Shown: positions 13,575-22,526 of the stretch, in pieces | How positions within the stretch are numbered: position 1 is the first letter of the stretch | Layout of the letters: each line of letters opens with the position of its first letter | Assembly (NCBI RefSeq): GCF_016786355.1 | Contig: NZ_JADWYX010000036.1 | Coordinates: 23,022 to 87,021 of the forward strand | Direction: 5' to 3' | DNA length: 64,000 nucleotides | Source of the DNA: Frankia sp. AgB1.9 | GTDB lineage: Bacteria > Actinomycetota > Actinomycetes > Frankiales > Frankiaceae | The notes under the pieces: generated by a model | What the model was told of the DNA's origin: nothing | The model's input: the letters and a program-made list of their open reading frames with translations, nothing else | Databases searched by the model: none | Program-made: the position numbers and the translations under genes

Positions 13575-16529
13575 CTAGTCGGCGACGCGAACCGCCACGG
13601 CGGGGCTGATCGCTGCCGCGCGTCGCGCGGGGCCGGCGCTGGCCAGCAGGGAGGCGACCAGGGTGGCGGCCATGGTCGGCAGGATCGTGGCCCAGGCGAT
13701 CGGGAAGGAGATGTCCAGGCCGCGAAACATCGGATTGTTGCTGAACATCAGCCAGGCAGTGAGCAAGGACAGCCCCGTGCCCGCGACGATGCCCTCGACG
13801 GCGACGAACGCGCTCTCGCCGAGGAACGCGGCCATCACGGTTCTGGACCGGACGCCGAGCGCGCGCAGGATCCCGATGGTCCGGCGGCGCTCGCGCACCG
13901 CGCGCACCATGACGACACCGAGGCCGGTGATTCCGACGAACAGGCCGAGGGCGAGGTAGCCCTGCATGAGGCGGAAGAAGGCCACGTTCGCGGCGAAGGT
14001 GCGCCGGACGTCGTACTCGGTCCGGTTGGAGACCAGGCCGTTGGTCAGGAACCGGCCTTGGAGCGTGGCGGCCAGCCGGTCCTCTTCCTCTCCGGGTGCC
14101 GCCCGTACCAGCGCGCTGGTGACCTTCGCGCTGTCGCCGTAGAACGCCCGGACGGTGGCGACGCCCGCGAACACCGGGTAGCCGGCCGGCTGGCCCGGGA
14201 ACGTGTAGAAGGGGATCGCGCTGCGCACGATGGCGCCGACGGTCTTGTGAGCGGTCCGGCCTGTAGCCGGGTCGGTGAGAGTGAGGGTGGCGCCCGGCTT
14301 GATCGCGTTGCCCTGTGGCCCGGTCGTCGAGTCATAGAAGGGGTCGAGCACGACGTACCTGGGGTCTGCGAGGATCGCGCGCCAGGCCGTCGGCGAGTCA
14401 GTGCCCAGGGCGGGCAGCCAGGAGTCCAGCGCGAGCGGCCGGGCCGAGGCCGGCCAGCCGACCGCGACGACGGGCAGCGGCTCGTGGGTCCGCCCGGCCG
14501 GGTCGTCGGCCGTGCCGCGGCCGATTGTCAGCGGCGCGACCTCGGCGACCTGGCGAGCCAGGTCGCCGGAGCGCAAGGTCGTGGTCGGGTCGGTGACCGG
14601 GTTCGACCCGGAGAAGTCGACCCGGATCGAGTAGCCGGCCGAGGCCTCCGCGACGGCCTTGTCGGTGCTGGCGCCGATGATCGCTCCGATCTGCGCGATC
14701 AGCACCAACGTAAAGATGATCAATGCATACATCAGGAGAGTCGAGCCGGTCCGGAACTTGCGCGAGACCGGGTAGGTCACGGCGAGCCGCGTCGCCAGGC
14801 CCGCCTCCCCCGGGCGCTCGATGAGCGGGCGCAGCGGGCGCAACACGACATCCTGATTCGCGGACAGGATGATCACTGCGGTGGCGGTGATCAGCACACC
14901 GAGCACGATGTAGGTCGTCGTCGACCCGTCGTCGTAAAGACCGGGACGTACGAGATTCGCGACCAGCGCCCAGGCCAGGACTGCCGCCGAGGCTCCGGTC
15001 GCCACCATCCGCTGGCTCGCGACCCGCAGCAGCAAGGGGATGGCGAACGCCACGGCCAGCGCCGGGTACAGATAGGTCGTCACCCCCGCGGCGTTCGCGA
15101 TCGCCGGCACAGAAGACGCGACGAAGGCCGCGCACAGGACGCCGCAGGCCACCAGGCGCCACCGACGGGGACGCCGCCCGATGCCGTCGGGCAGGTCCCG
15201 GATCGCGGCGATGATGTTCAGGCGGCTCACCCGGGCGCTGGTCGCCGCGATCGTCACGAACGCGATCAGAAAACCCGCGGCGAAGCCGTTGACGAGGCTG
15301 GTCGGGGTCACGGCGAACGTGAGATCCAGGGCATTCGGGCCGTCCTGGAAGGCCGCGAAGATCCGTCCGGCAACCAGCACCACCGCGGCGCCGACGCCGA
15401 TGCCGGCCGCGACGCCGAGTGCCGCCGCGAGTACTCCGTAGACGCTTCCCTCCAGCAGGAAGCTGCCCACCAGGCGTCTGCGGCGCATGCCCATCGCGCG
15501 CAGCATCCCGAGCTGCCCGCGCCGCTCGTCGGTGAGCATCACGAACACGTTCACCAGGAGGAGCAGACCGGCGATGATGCTGAAGCTGCCGATGAACAGG
15601 AACAGCGAGCCGAGCTGGTCAGCCAGCTGCGTCGCGGTGGCCAGCGCGTCCTTCTTCGGCGTCGTGACCTGGGCGCCGGTGCTCGTCAGCCCGCCGAGCG
15701 CAGCGCGGATCTTCGCCTCCACGACGCCGGTGAGCCGGCTACCCGACTCGACTCCGCCGCGGTTCGAGATCAGGCTGATCGTCGTGGGCGTGGCAGGGCT
15801 GCCGGCGCGGGCCGCGGCGGCGGCGAGGGTCCCCGGTGCGACGAACAGGTCGCGGTTGGCGCCGCTGCTGATGCCGAGCGCGGCCAGCCCCTCTGCGGGT
15901 ACGACCCGCTCGACGCGCAGCGGCGTCGCCCTGCCGTACAGGTAGGCGGTGATGGCGTCTCCGGGACGCAGGCCCAGCGGGCCGGCCAGATCGGCGTTGA
16001 CGACCGCGCCTCCGGCCGCCGGGGTCTGGCCAGCCAGGTGGCTGCCCTCCGGGCCGCTCGCGCCACGGCCACCGAACACCGCGGCCGCGCGGAGGTCGGC
16101 CTCCACGACCATCGCCTGGGGCTCGGCGACGAGGGCCGCACCCACGCCGCGGCTGACGGCGGCCCGGTCCGCGAGCACGGTGAGCAGGCCGTCGACGTCC
16201 GGGGCGTCGCGCAGGGTAGCCAGCCGCGCGGCTGCCTCCGCCCCGCGCACCGGGCTGTCGCTGAGGACCTCCTCGTCGACCGGCCCCAGGGTCCGGAACG
16301 CTGTCGCCTTTACCGAGTGGTTGAGAGTGTCACCGACGGCCAGGCTGCCGACGATGATCGCCGTGCCGAGCAGCGAGCCGGCAATGACGAGGACGGCCTC
16401 GGTCGGCCTGCGAGACAGCTGCCGCTGCGCCAGCCGCCGCAGGAACGGCCGGGCCAGCGCGACCGCCGCCATCGCCACCACAGCGGCGGCGACCAGCACC
16501 ACCAAGGGCCGGGTCAGCTCCGGGTACAC
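13575..16529 (-). CDS. FtsX-like ABC transporter permease, 984 residues
   Basis: A large membrane protein of the MacB/LolE-FtsX family. The N-terminal membrane helix (residues 5-30) is followed by a second one (PTEAVLVIAGSLLGTAIIVG) and a 200-residue extracytoplasmic domain. A first FtsX core (LFLFIGSFSIIAGLLLLVNVFVM) comes next, then several central helices, a second extracytoplasmic domain and a C-terminal FtsX core (LALGLFVGITGLGVVMV to the end). This two-core layout is that of actinomycete lipoprotein/peptide exporters. The GTG start is seven bases after the stop of the ATPase gene. Substrate unknown. Confidence 0.92.
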   Translation of the reverse strand: MYPELTRPLVVLVAAAVVAMAAVALARPFLRRLAQRQLSRRPTEAVLVIAGSLLGTAIIVGSLAVGDTLNHSVKATAFRTLGPVDEEVLSDSPVRGAEAAARLATLRDAPDVDGLLTVLADRAAVSRGVGAALVAEPQAMVVEADLRAAAVFGGRGASGPEGSHLAGQTPAAGGAVVNADLAGPLGLRPGDAITAYLYGRATPLRVERVVPAEGLAALGISSGANRDLFVAPGTLAAAAARAGSPATPTTISLISNRGGVESGSRLTGVVEAKIRAALGGLTSTGAQVTTPKKDALATATQLADQLGSLFLFIGSFSIIAGLLLLVNVFVMLTDERRGQLGMLRAMGMRRRRLVGSFLLEGSVYGVLAAALGVAAGIGVGAAVVLVAGRIFAAFQDGPNALDLTFAVTPTSLVNGFAAGFLIAFVTIAATSARVSRLNIIAAIRDLPDGIGRRPRRWRLVACGVLCAAFVASSVPAIANAAGVTTYLYPALAVAFAIPLLLRVASQRMVATGASAAVLAWALVANLVRPGLYDDGSTTTYIVLGVLITATAVIILSANQDVVLRPLRPLIERPGEAGLATRLAVTYPVSRKFRTGSTLLMYALIIFTLVLIAQIGAIIGASTDKAVAEASAGYSIRVDFSGSNPVTDPTTTLRSGDLARQVAEVAPLTIGRGTADDPAGRTHEPLPVVAVGWPASARPLALDSWLPALGTDSPTAWRAILADPRYVVLDPFYDSTTGPQGNAIKPGATLTLTDPATGRTAHKTVGAIVRSAIPFYTFPGQPAGYPVFAGVATVRAFYGDSAKVTSALVRAAPGEEEDRLAATLQGRFLTNGLVSNRTEYDVRRTFAANVAFFRLMQGYLALGLFVGITGLGVVMVRAVRERRRTIGILRALGVRSRTVMAAFLGESAFVAVEGIVAGTGLSLLTAWLMFSNNPMFRGLDISFPIAWATILPTMAATLVASLLASAGPARRAAAISPAVAVRVAD

Positions 16530-16536
16530 GGCCGTC

Positions 16537-17358
16537 TCATCTCTCGTGCGTCAGCGTGGCGCCGAGTGCCGCGCGGGCCGGGCCCGGCGGCTCGCGCCGC
16601 GTGGCGGCTGCCGTACCGGCGGCCCCCGTACCGACCGCGGGCCGTACGGCGCGACGCTCGTCGCCTACCAGGGCGCCGTCGCGCATCAGGATCAGCCGGC
16701 CGGCGGCCGCGCCGATCGCCGGATCATGGGTTACCAGGATGATCGTCTGCCCCTCGTCCCGGTTGAGGGTGTTGAGCAGGTCCATCACCTGGGCGGCCAT
16801 CTCGCTGTCGAGATTGCCGGTCGGCTCGTCGGCCCAGACAATCGCCGGACGGGCGACCAGCGCCCGGGCGATCGTCACCCGCTGTTGCTCGCCACCGGAC
16901 AGCTCGTTGGGCCGGTGCGCGCCGCGCGCGCCCAGCCCGACCCGATCGAGCATCTCCGCGGCCCGTCGACGTGCTTCCTTGGGCCCGACGCCGACCAGCA
17001 GCAGCGGCAGTTCGACGTTCTCGATCGCGGTGAACACCGGAATCAGGTTGAACGCCTGGAAGACGAATCCCATGGTTCGGGCACGGTGCTCGGTGCGCTT
17101 TGCGTCCGGCATCGCGAACAGGTCGACACCGCCCAGCGTCACTCGGCCGCCATCGATGTCGTCGAGGCCGGACAAACAGTTCAGCAGTGTCGTCTTCCCG
17201 GAGCCGGACGGCCCCATCACCGCGACCAGCTCACCCGCGGCGACCTCGAGATCCAGGCCGCGCAGCGCCGCCACCTCGACCGCGCCGGTCCGGTAGATCT
17301 TGCGTACGCCCTCGGCGCGCAGCAGCGGCTGCGCCCCCTGTGTGCCCGTCTCGACCAT
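16537..17358 (-). CDS. ABC transporter ATP-binding protein (LolD/MacB type)
   Basis: ATPase partner of the permease that follows, 273 residues. Walker [10 protein letters not shown] lies near residue 50, the Q-loop in VFQAFNLIP, the signature motif LSGGEQQ and Walker [13 protein letters not shown], with the switch His in LVTHDPAIG. The ABC core ends near residue 225; the rest is an Ala/Arg-rich tail. ATG at 17358 is chosen; an upstream ATG at 17394 would add 12 residues outside the domain. A DosR-like box lies 58 bases upstream at 17416, which suggests that the transporter belongs to the same regulon. Confidence 0.92.
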   Translation of the reverse strand: MVETGTQGAQPLLRAEGVRKIYRTGAVEVAALRGLDLEVAAGELVAVMGPSGSGKTTLLNCLSGLDDIDGGRVTLGGVDLFAMPDAKRTEHRARTMGFVFQAFNLIPVFTAIENVELPLLLVGVGPKEARRRAAEMLDRVGLGARGAHRPNELSGGEQQRVTIARALVARPAIVWADEPTGNLDSEMAAQVMDLLNTLNRDEGQTIILVTHDPAIGAAAGRLILMRDGALVGDERRAVRPAVGTGAAGTAAATRREPPGPARAALGATLTHER

Positions 17359-17415
17359 GGTTCCAGCGAAACACCTCTGCCCCCGCCGCCTCATCTGCCG
17401 ACCTGCGCCCCCAGA

Positions 17416-17430
17416 AGGACCTTCGGACCG
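17416..17430 (-). promoter_or_regulatory. DosR-like box AGGACCTTCGGACCG
   Basis: Lies 58 bases upstream of the ABC ATPase start, almost the same distance as the equivalent box before the DosR-type regulator gene. The shared core is GGACCTTCGG. Confidence 0.5.
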
Positions 17431-17474
17431 CCGATCACGGGCGCATCTGCGCGTGCCATTGGTGGCCCGGGAAG

Positions 17475-17518
17475 CAAACCGGCCGGGGCGCGTCCTTCGA
17501 CGCGGCCCGGCCGGTTTG
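17475..17518. terminator. 20-bp hairpin downstream of a stress-protein gene
   Basis: CAAACCGGCCGGGGCGCGTC and its near-complement (one mismatch) flank a CTTC loop. It starts 24 bases after the stop codon of the stress-protein gene at 17542 (transcribed leftward) and is the strongest hairpin in the window. It also separates that gene from the ABC transporter promoter region. Confidence 0.85.
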
Positions 17519-17541
17519 TGTGCGACAGCCGTCGCGAGTTC

Positions 17542-18507
17542 TCAGCTGGCCGCGAGACCGGCGCCAGATACCGCGGCGGCCGGCGGAACCGCTTCGCCGT
17601 CGGTGTGAACGACGGCGGTATCGCAGGCCGCGTACAGGACGCACTGGTGGCTGACGGAACCGAGCAGGAGGCGGGCGAAACCACCCAGGCCACGGCTACC
17701 GACGACCAACAACTGCGCGTCACAAGACTCACGGATCAGCGCTCGAACCGCCGATTCGGGTGACAGGACGGCGTCCACGGAGAGGTCGGCGGCACCTTCG
17801 AGTCCGAGCGCCACCGCCTTGTCGAGGATGTCCTCGGCCTGACGGACGAGGGCACCCTGGGCGGTGACGAGCGCCTCAGTATACATCTGGTCCAGGCCGC
17901 CCCAGGCGTGCACCACCCGCAGTGGCGCGCCGCGCAGGGCCGCCTCGTGCGCCCCCCAGCGCAACGCGCCCAACGACAGGTCCGACCCGTCGACCCCGAC
18001 AACGACCGGACGATCGGCACGCTGGGTGGACGCGGCCGGCTTGCCGTCGCTGCGGGCGACCACGACCGGAATCGGCGAGTAGTGCACGGCGCCCTGGCTG
18101 ACCGAGCCGGCGGTCCGCCGGTGCAGGGGCGTGTGTCCGTGCTCGCCGACGACGAGCAGGTCGTAGTTCCTGGCCGCGACGGTCAGGGCCTGTGTTGCCT
18201 TGCCCTCGACGACCAGCCGACGCAGTTCGAGCGTCGCGGCCGGCTCGCCGACCCGCTTGATCGTGCGTTCGAGCATCTCGGCCGCGGCCGCTCCGAGCGT
18301 TCCCTGTTCGGTCTGCTCCGCGGCGCGGAGCACTGCGGCGGGCAGGCCGTCGCCGGTCCAGGCGAGCAGCGCCGTCACGGTGGACGCCGGGGCGCGGTCG
18401 TCCGAGCTCGCGGTACGCAGGGCCGCCTCCGCCAGCGCCCAGCGCAGGGCAGCCTCGGAACCGGGAGAGCCGTCGACCCCAACCAGAATTCGTAGCGAGT
18501 TGTTCAT
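17542..18507 (-). CDS. Universal stress protein, two UspA domains (3 of 6)
   Basis: 321 residues. Domain 1 opens RILVGVDGSPGSEAALRWAL and closes GEHGHTPLHRRTAGSVS; domain 2 opens VVVGVDGSDLSLGALRWGA and closes VGSRGLGGFARLLLGSVS. Both ATP loops are intact. It is a close paralogue of the protein at 43475: the 22 bases around the start codon, including the GGAGCGTGGGAC ribosome site, are identical in the two. The ATG at 18507 is therefore preferred over an upstream in-frame ATG. A palindrome lies about 110 bases upstream. Confidence 0.94.
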   Translation of the reverse strand: MNNSLRILVGVDGSPGSEAALRWALAEAALRTASSDDRAPASTVTALLAWTGDGLPAAVLRAAEQTEQGTLGAAAAEMLERTIKRVGEPAATLELRRLVVEGKATQALTVAARNYDLLVVGEHGHTPLHRRTAGSVSQGAVHYSPIPVVVARSDGKPAASTQRADRPVVVGVDGSDLSLGALRWGAHEAALRGAPLRVVHAWGGLDQMYTEALVTAQGALVRQAEDILDKAVALGLEGAADLSVDAVLSPESAVRALIRESCDAQLLVVGSRGLGGFARLLLGSVSHQCVLYAACDTAVVHTDGEAVPPAAAVSGAGLAAS

Positions 18508-18615
18508 GTCCCACGCTCCAGGTCCGATACGACACCCATCCGCCGCACTCTCGGGCACGAGATCCCAGGTGATCTTCACCGATCGCCTGGCCCCAATCTC
18601 CGTGGTGACCGGGTT

Positions 18616-18632
18616 GATGGGACTGTTCCATC
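18616..18632. promoter_or_regulatory. Near-palindrome GATGGGAC-T-GTTCCATC
   Basis: Eight-base arms with one mismatch and a one-base spacer, 109 bases upstream of the stress-protein start at 18507. A related sequence, GATCACTGTCCCATC, lies 118 bases upstream of the paralogue starting at 44428, so the element was kept with the duplicated gene. The GGGAC arm resembles a DosR half-site, but the spacing differs. Confidence 0.45.
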
Positions 18633-18867
18633 GACACCATCGGGAAAGCCTCGGCCAGCCGGCAGGCGCGGCCAGTCCTTCGGCTCATGCCCCAAAGGAT
18701 CGAGATCGGGGCCAGCGCCTTCGACTGCCGTTGGTCCCGCTCTGGTCCCAAGAACGGCCCGTCGTTCCCCGGCCTTGGGCACTGCCGCTGGTCGGCTTCC
18801 CCTCGCAGCTCCGCAAGAGTCCGGGGCATGCAGTGTGTAACGAGGCGAATACGGGTAAGCCCTGCGG

Positions 18868-19176
18868 GTGGCCGACCTGGCGACGCGGCGCCGAACGTCC
18901 TGCCTGGGACCTCGATCGGAGGTTCAGGAACCCTCGACGGTCCTCGTCCAGTTGCTCGAGGCGCTGCGGCGCCGTCTCCAGATGGATTTCGCCTGGCTCG
19001 GGCGGCTGGACGGAGATCTACTCACCCTTCAGGTCGTCGATCATCAAGATGGACTGCTTCATCACGCAAGGCGGTCGGCCGGCCGCCGAGATGCGCGACG
19101 CCTGTTTCAGCAGACCGGTCCCTGCCGGTCATGGCCGAGCGTAGGAGCCCCACAGCAGCCGGTCCGGGGGGTGTGA
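18868..19176 (+). pseudogene. Truncated GAF-type sensor fragment
   Basis: A short frame in which about 40 residues (VLVQLLEALRRRLQMDFAWL, then GRLDGDLLTLQVVDHQDG) match the start of a GAF-like sensor domain of actinomycete signalling proteins. The rest of the domain is missing, and the tail is Arg/Ser-rich and unlike protein. It ends just before the GAF-PP2C phosphatase gene, which has its own complete GAF domain. It looks like a decayed signalling gene, possibly a displaced N-terminus. Confidence 0.45.
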
Positions 19177-19214
19177 CGGAGCCGAAGAACCGGGCTGCGC
19201 CTTGGAGGGGCCCT

Positions 19215-20588
19215 GTGAGCCAGGACAGTGACCTGCGCCAGCTGTCAGCGCAGGCGGCCCAGGCGGGAAGGCGCGCGGCCGGGACGGCCGAGCCCGCCGA
19301 TGAGCGGGTCGAACAGCTTTCCCGGGCCAACCAACGGGTCCAGGCGCTTTTGGACGCGGTGCTCGTGGTCAGCCGGGAACTGGAGCTACCCGTCGTGCTG
19401 CGGCAGATCGTGAGTACCGCGATGGAGCTCGTCGGTGCCCGCTACGGCGCCCTGGGTGTGCTGGACGCGGAGGGCGAAAGCCTGGCCGAGTTCATCCCGA
19501 TCGGCCTCACCGAGCGGGAGTACCGCGACCTCGCGGGTGTCGAGCTTCCCCACGGGCGGGGCCTGCTGGGCCGGCTGATCAGGTCGCCCGGGTCACTGCG
19601 CGTCGACGATGTTCATGCGCACCCTGATTCGGTGGGGTTCCCCCCGGGGCATCCACCGATGCGCACGATGCTCGGCGTCGGCATCGGAGTGAGCGGCCGG
19701 ATCTACGGCAACATCTACCTGTGCGACCGGTACGACGGGCGCCCTTTCGACCAGGACGATGAAGCTGTCGTCGTGGCATTGGCCGGTGCCGCCGGCGTCG
19801 CGGTCGAAAACGCCCGCCTTTTCAACCAGGTCCGCGCAAGCGCCGAGCAGTTCCAGCGACTTCTACTGCCTCGCCTGCCCGATCTGTCCCCCTTGTCCGT
19901 TGCCGCGGTTTACAAGGCCTCATCGGAGCGGGGTACCCGGGCCGGACATGTCGGGGGTGACTGGTATGACGCCTTGCTGTTGCCTGACGGCGCCGTCGGA
20001 GCTGTGATCGGTGACGTCGTCGGCCACGACCTCGTCGCCGCTGCCGCCATGGCCCAGACCCGCAACATGCTGCGGGCGCTCCTCTACGACAAGGGCGGGC
20101 CGCCCAGCACCGTGCTGGCCCAGCTCGACCGCACCTTGGAAGCCGTCGACGACAGTCCCATCGCCACTGCCTGCCTCGCGCGCGTCGAACCAGCGGACGA
20201 CACCTGGCGAATGACCTTCAGCAACGCCGGCCACGTCCCACCCCTGCTGCTGTCTCCCAACGGCGCGAGCCGGTATCTGGACGGGGCCCCCGACGTACCG
20301 CTCGGCGTCGACGCCCGCCTGCCTCGACGCGACCACAGCCTCGTTCTGCCGCCGGACGCCACCCTGATCCTGTTCACCGACGGGCTCGTCGAGGACCGGT
20401 GCCACTCGATCGACCACGGCCTGGACACGCTCGCCGCGCTGGCCTCGGGCCACGCCGCGCGCCCGCTGCCGACCCTGTGCCAGGCCTTGGCAGACGAACA
20501 TCCCAGCGATGGTCACGACGATCTGGCTGTCCTCGCGATCCGCACCCCAGGCACAGGTCGCCAGCCGAGCCCAGCCGCACGGTGCTAG
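19215..20588 (+). CDS. GAF-domain PP2C (SpoIIE-type) serine/threonine phosphatase with DosS-like GAF signature
   Basis: 457 residues. A short coiled-coil-like lead is followed by a GAF domain (residues 50-190) and a SpoIIE-type PPM phosphatase domain (215-445). Catalytic acidic residues are in VGGDWYDA, GDVVGHD, FTDGLVED and HDDLAVLAI, all intact. The GAF domain carries GFPPGHPPMRTMLG with His146, and Tyr168 in GNIYLCD. The same residues with the same 22-residue spacing are the haem ligand (His149) and distal Tyr171 of mycobacterial DosS, so haem binding is possible. GTG at 19215 follows GGAGGGG by four bases. Its substrate is probably an anti-sigma-factor antagonist, by analogy with the family. 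Confidence 0.9.
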   Translation: MSQDSDLRQLSAQAAQAGRRAAGTAEPADERVEQLSRANQRVQALLDAVLVVSRELELPVVLRQIVSTAMELVGARYGALGVLDAEGESLAEFIPIGLTEREYRDLAGVELPHGRGLLGRLIRSPGSLRVDDVHAHPDSVGFPPGHPPMRTMLGVGIGVSGRIYGNIYLCDRYDGRPFDQDDEAVVVALAGAAGVAVENARLFNQVRASAEQFQRLLLPRLPDLSPLSVAAVYKASSERGTRAGHVGGDWYDALLLPDGAVGAVIGDVVGHDLVAAAAMAQTRNMLRALLYDKGGPPSTVLAQLDRTLEAVDDSPIATACLARVEPADDTWRMTFSNAGHVPPLLLSPNGASRYLDGAPDVPLGVDARLPRRDHSLVLPPDATLILFTDGLVEDRCHSIDHGLDTLAALASGHAARPLPTLCQALADEHPSDGHDDLAVLAIRTPGTGRQPSPAARC

Positions 20589-20658
20589 TCGAGTTGCTCC
20601 GGACTACCGAGCAGCGGCGGGCGGCTCGCCAGAGCCCGTCATCGGCACACAGCGTCCG

Positions 20659-21240
20659 CTACGTCTCTCGCGGGCCGGGCAATTCGACCGCCGGCGCCCT
20701 CGGTGTGCGGCCCGCCGCTGGGAGTTCGGCGAGCTCGCTCGCCCAGATGCGGGCCTGGTCACGTTCGCCGTCTCGCAGCGGGCCCTGGGTGCCGGTGACG
20801 TAGAAGCTTCGGCGGCCGACGACGTTGGTCCCTCGACGGCTCAGCAGCCGTGCCGCCTTCGACGCGGCCGAACCTGGCAGCGGCGAGCGCACCTTGGTGT
20901 CGAAGACCGCGACGGTTGGCGCCGGCCGGCCGAGGTCCACGTTCGCGAGCCACTCCCGGATCCCGTCGCCCCTGGAGACAACCTCGAGGTTGAAACTGCC
21001 GTGCTCGGCGTCGGCGGCCAACTGGCGGGCCGCGTCCTGTCGGGTGCTCGGCCGGCTCATGCCCAGGGCGTGGGTGGGGCCGCCGACGACCAGGAGGTCG
21101 ACCTCGCCGGGGACGACCGTGGGTGCGTCGGCGACTTCCATCAGTTCGATGTCCATCCGTTCCGCGAGGGCCGCCGCGACAGCTTCGGCAATCTCCCGTG
21201 TGTTGCCGAACATCGACTCGAAGACGATCATCGCGCGCAT
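20659..21240 (-). CDS. Flavodoxin-family protein
   Basis: 193 residues with the flavodoxin fold. The FMN phosphate loop is at the very N-terminus (VFESMFGNTREIAEAVAAAL), and a second strand with LLVVGGPTHALGMSRP binds the isoalloxazine ring. It is a soluble electron carrier or NAD(P)H:quinone-reductase-like protein. It lies 104 bases downstream of a stress-protein gene on the same strand and may share its transcript. A fragment of a second copy survives at 42790. Related proteins are found next to DosR-regulon genes in other actinomycetes. Confidence 0.88.
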   Translation of the reverse strand: MRAMIVFESMFGNTREIAEAVAAALAERMDIELMEVADAPTVVPGEVDLLVVGGPTHALGMSRPSTRQDAARQLAADAEHGSFNLEVVSRGDGIREWLANVDLGRPAPTVAVFDTKVRSPLPGSAASKAARLLSRRGTNVVGRRSFYVTGTQGPLRDGERDQARIWASELAELPAAGRTPRAPAVELPGPRET

Positions 21241-21344
21241 TGTGCCTACTCCATTCTCGCATACGTCAAGGTCGGCGGATTCGCGACGAACAAACGCCGC
21301 GGAATGTTGCCGAGACGGCCGAGTCTTCGACGGCGACCGCGCTC

Positions 21345-22250
21345 CTAGGCTGTGGTCTCGTCGCTTCGGACTACAGCGACGGAGCAGGCGGCGTGCAGGA
21401 CACACTGGTGGCTGACAGAACCGATCGCCAAATCGGCGAACCCGCCTCCGCCGCGGCTTCCAACGACGAGCAGCTGAGCGTGGCAGGACTCTCGCAACAG
21501 CGCGACCGCCGGGCGTTCCGAGGCAATTACTGGATGAAGCTCAACCTCCGGCGCGCCGTCGAGGCCGAGTTTGACAGCCTCGTCCAGGAGCTCGCGGCCA
21601 AGTCGCAGGACGGCCTGCTCGGAGGACAGGAGCACGTCCGAGTAAAGCGGATCCAGACCGCCCCAGGAGTGGACCACTCGCAGCGGCACGCCCCGCGCCG
21701 CTGCCTCACCCGCGGCCCATCGCAAGGCGGCGAACGACGTCGTCGAGCCGTCGACGCCCACGACGACCGGCCGCGTCTCGGGCGCGCCGGGACGGGGAAC
21801 CTCGCGCGCGACGATGACGGGAACCGTGCTGTGGTGGACGACTCCCTGGCTGGTGGAACCCACGAGCAGCCGACGCATCGCGCTGTCCCCCCGCGCGCCG
21901 ACGACGACCAGGTCGGCCTGGGCCGCCATCTCGAGCAGCGCGGCGACGGGTTCGGCTCGTCGCACGACCGGTGTCACCGCGGCGTCCGGGTAGTCCTCGT
22001 GGACACGGTTGATCGCCGTGTCGAGAAGCGTGCGCGCCGCGTCCGTGAACCCGCTGGGATCCGCGTGCACCGCGAGGTGGTGAACACGACGCGGCCGTCC
22101 GTCGGCTGTCCAGACAGTCAGCGCCGTGACCGTCGCCGGTCGCAGCGCGGCCTCGTTGCAGGCCCACCGCAGCGCCGCCTCCGAACCTGAGGAACCGTCG
22201 ACTCCGACCAGGATTCGCATAGGTTGGGCCGGCGCGTCAGTGCGGTCCAT
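21345..22250 (-). CDS. Universal stress protein, two UspA domains (4 of 6)
   Basis: 301 residues. Domain 1 opens RILVGVDGSSGSEAALRWAC and closes GARGDSAMRRLLVGSTS; domain 2 opens VVVGVDGSTTSFAALRWA and closes GSRGGGGFADLAIGSVS. Both ATP loops are intact. ATG at 22250 is chosen, preceded by GGAAGG; the protein then begins with ten variable residues before the first strand. It is transcribed toward the flavodoxin gene and divergently from the SsgA-like gene at 22527. The 276-base gap between them holds a DosR-like box and several short G/C inverted repeats. Confidence 0.94.
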   Translation of the reverse strand: MDRTDAPAQPMRILVGVDGSSGSEAALRWACNEAALRPATVTALTVWTADGRPRRVHHLAVHADPSGFTDAARTLLDTAINRVHEDYPDAAVTPVVRRAEPVAALLEMAAQADLVVVGARGDSAMRRLLVGSTSQGVVHHSTVPVIVAREVPRPGAPETRPVVVGVDGSTTSFAALRWAAGEAAARGVPLRVVHSWGGLDPLYSDVLLSSEQAVLRLGRELLDEAVKLGLDGAPEVELHPVIASERPAVALLRESCHAQLLVVGSRGGGGFADLAIGSVSHQCVLHAACSVAVVRSDETTA

Positions 22251-22414
22251 GGGGCACCTTCCGGGGTTCGGTTCGCTGTTGAAGTCCACTGTCCGCACAG
22301 GCGTAGTAGCCGACATCTGTCGTCGGGCCGGCCGCCGCGGTGCTTTGGTCCCACCCCCGGCGGTGCGACGGACCCCCGCTGTCTGTGATCTTCGAGCGAC
22401 CAGCGCGGCGACGG

Positions 22415-22429
22415 GGGTCCTTTCGCCCC
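22415..22429 (+). promoter_or_regulatory. DosR-like box GGGTCCTTTCGCCCC
   Basis: Lies in the divergent gap, about 100 bases upstream of the SsgA-like gene and 165 bases upstream of the stress-protein gene. It differs at two positions from GGGACCTTTCGGCCC, a form common among mycobacterial DosR sites. Confidence 0.4.
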
Positions 22430-22526
22430 CGGAGCCTGACCGGCCGGCTCGGGAATACGCCTGGTCACGCGAGCAGAGTCGACCTACGAACTCGAAAGGC
22501 CCGCGACGCAGGCAAGGAGTGCCCAA

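Noticed and set aside
13365..16742. 1125-codon + strand open frame
   Set aside because: It runs antisense to the FtsX-like permease, which has clear membrane helices and family motifs. The + frame is a low-complexity shadow.
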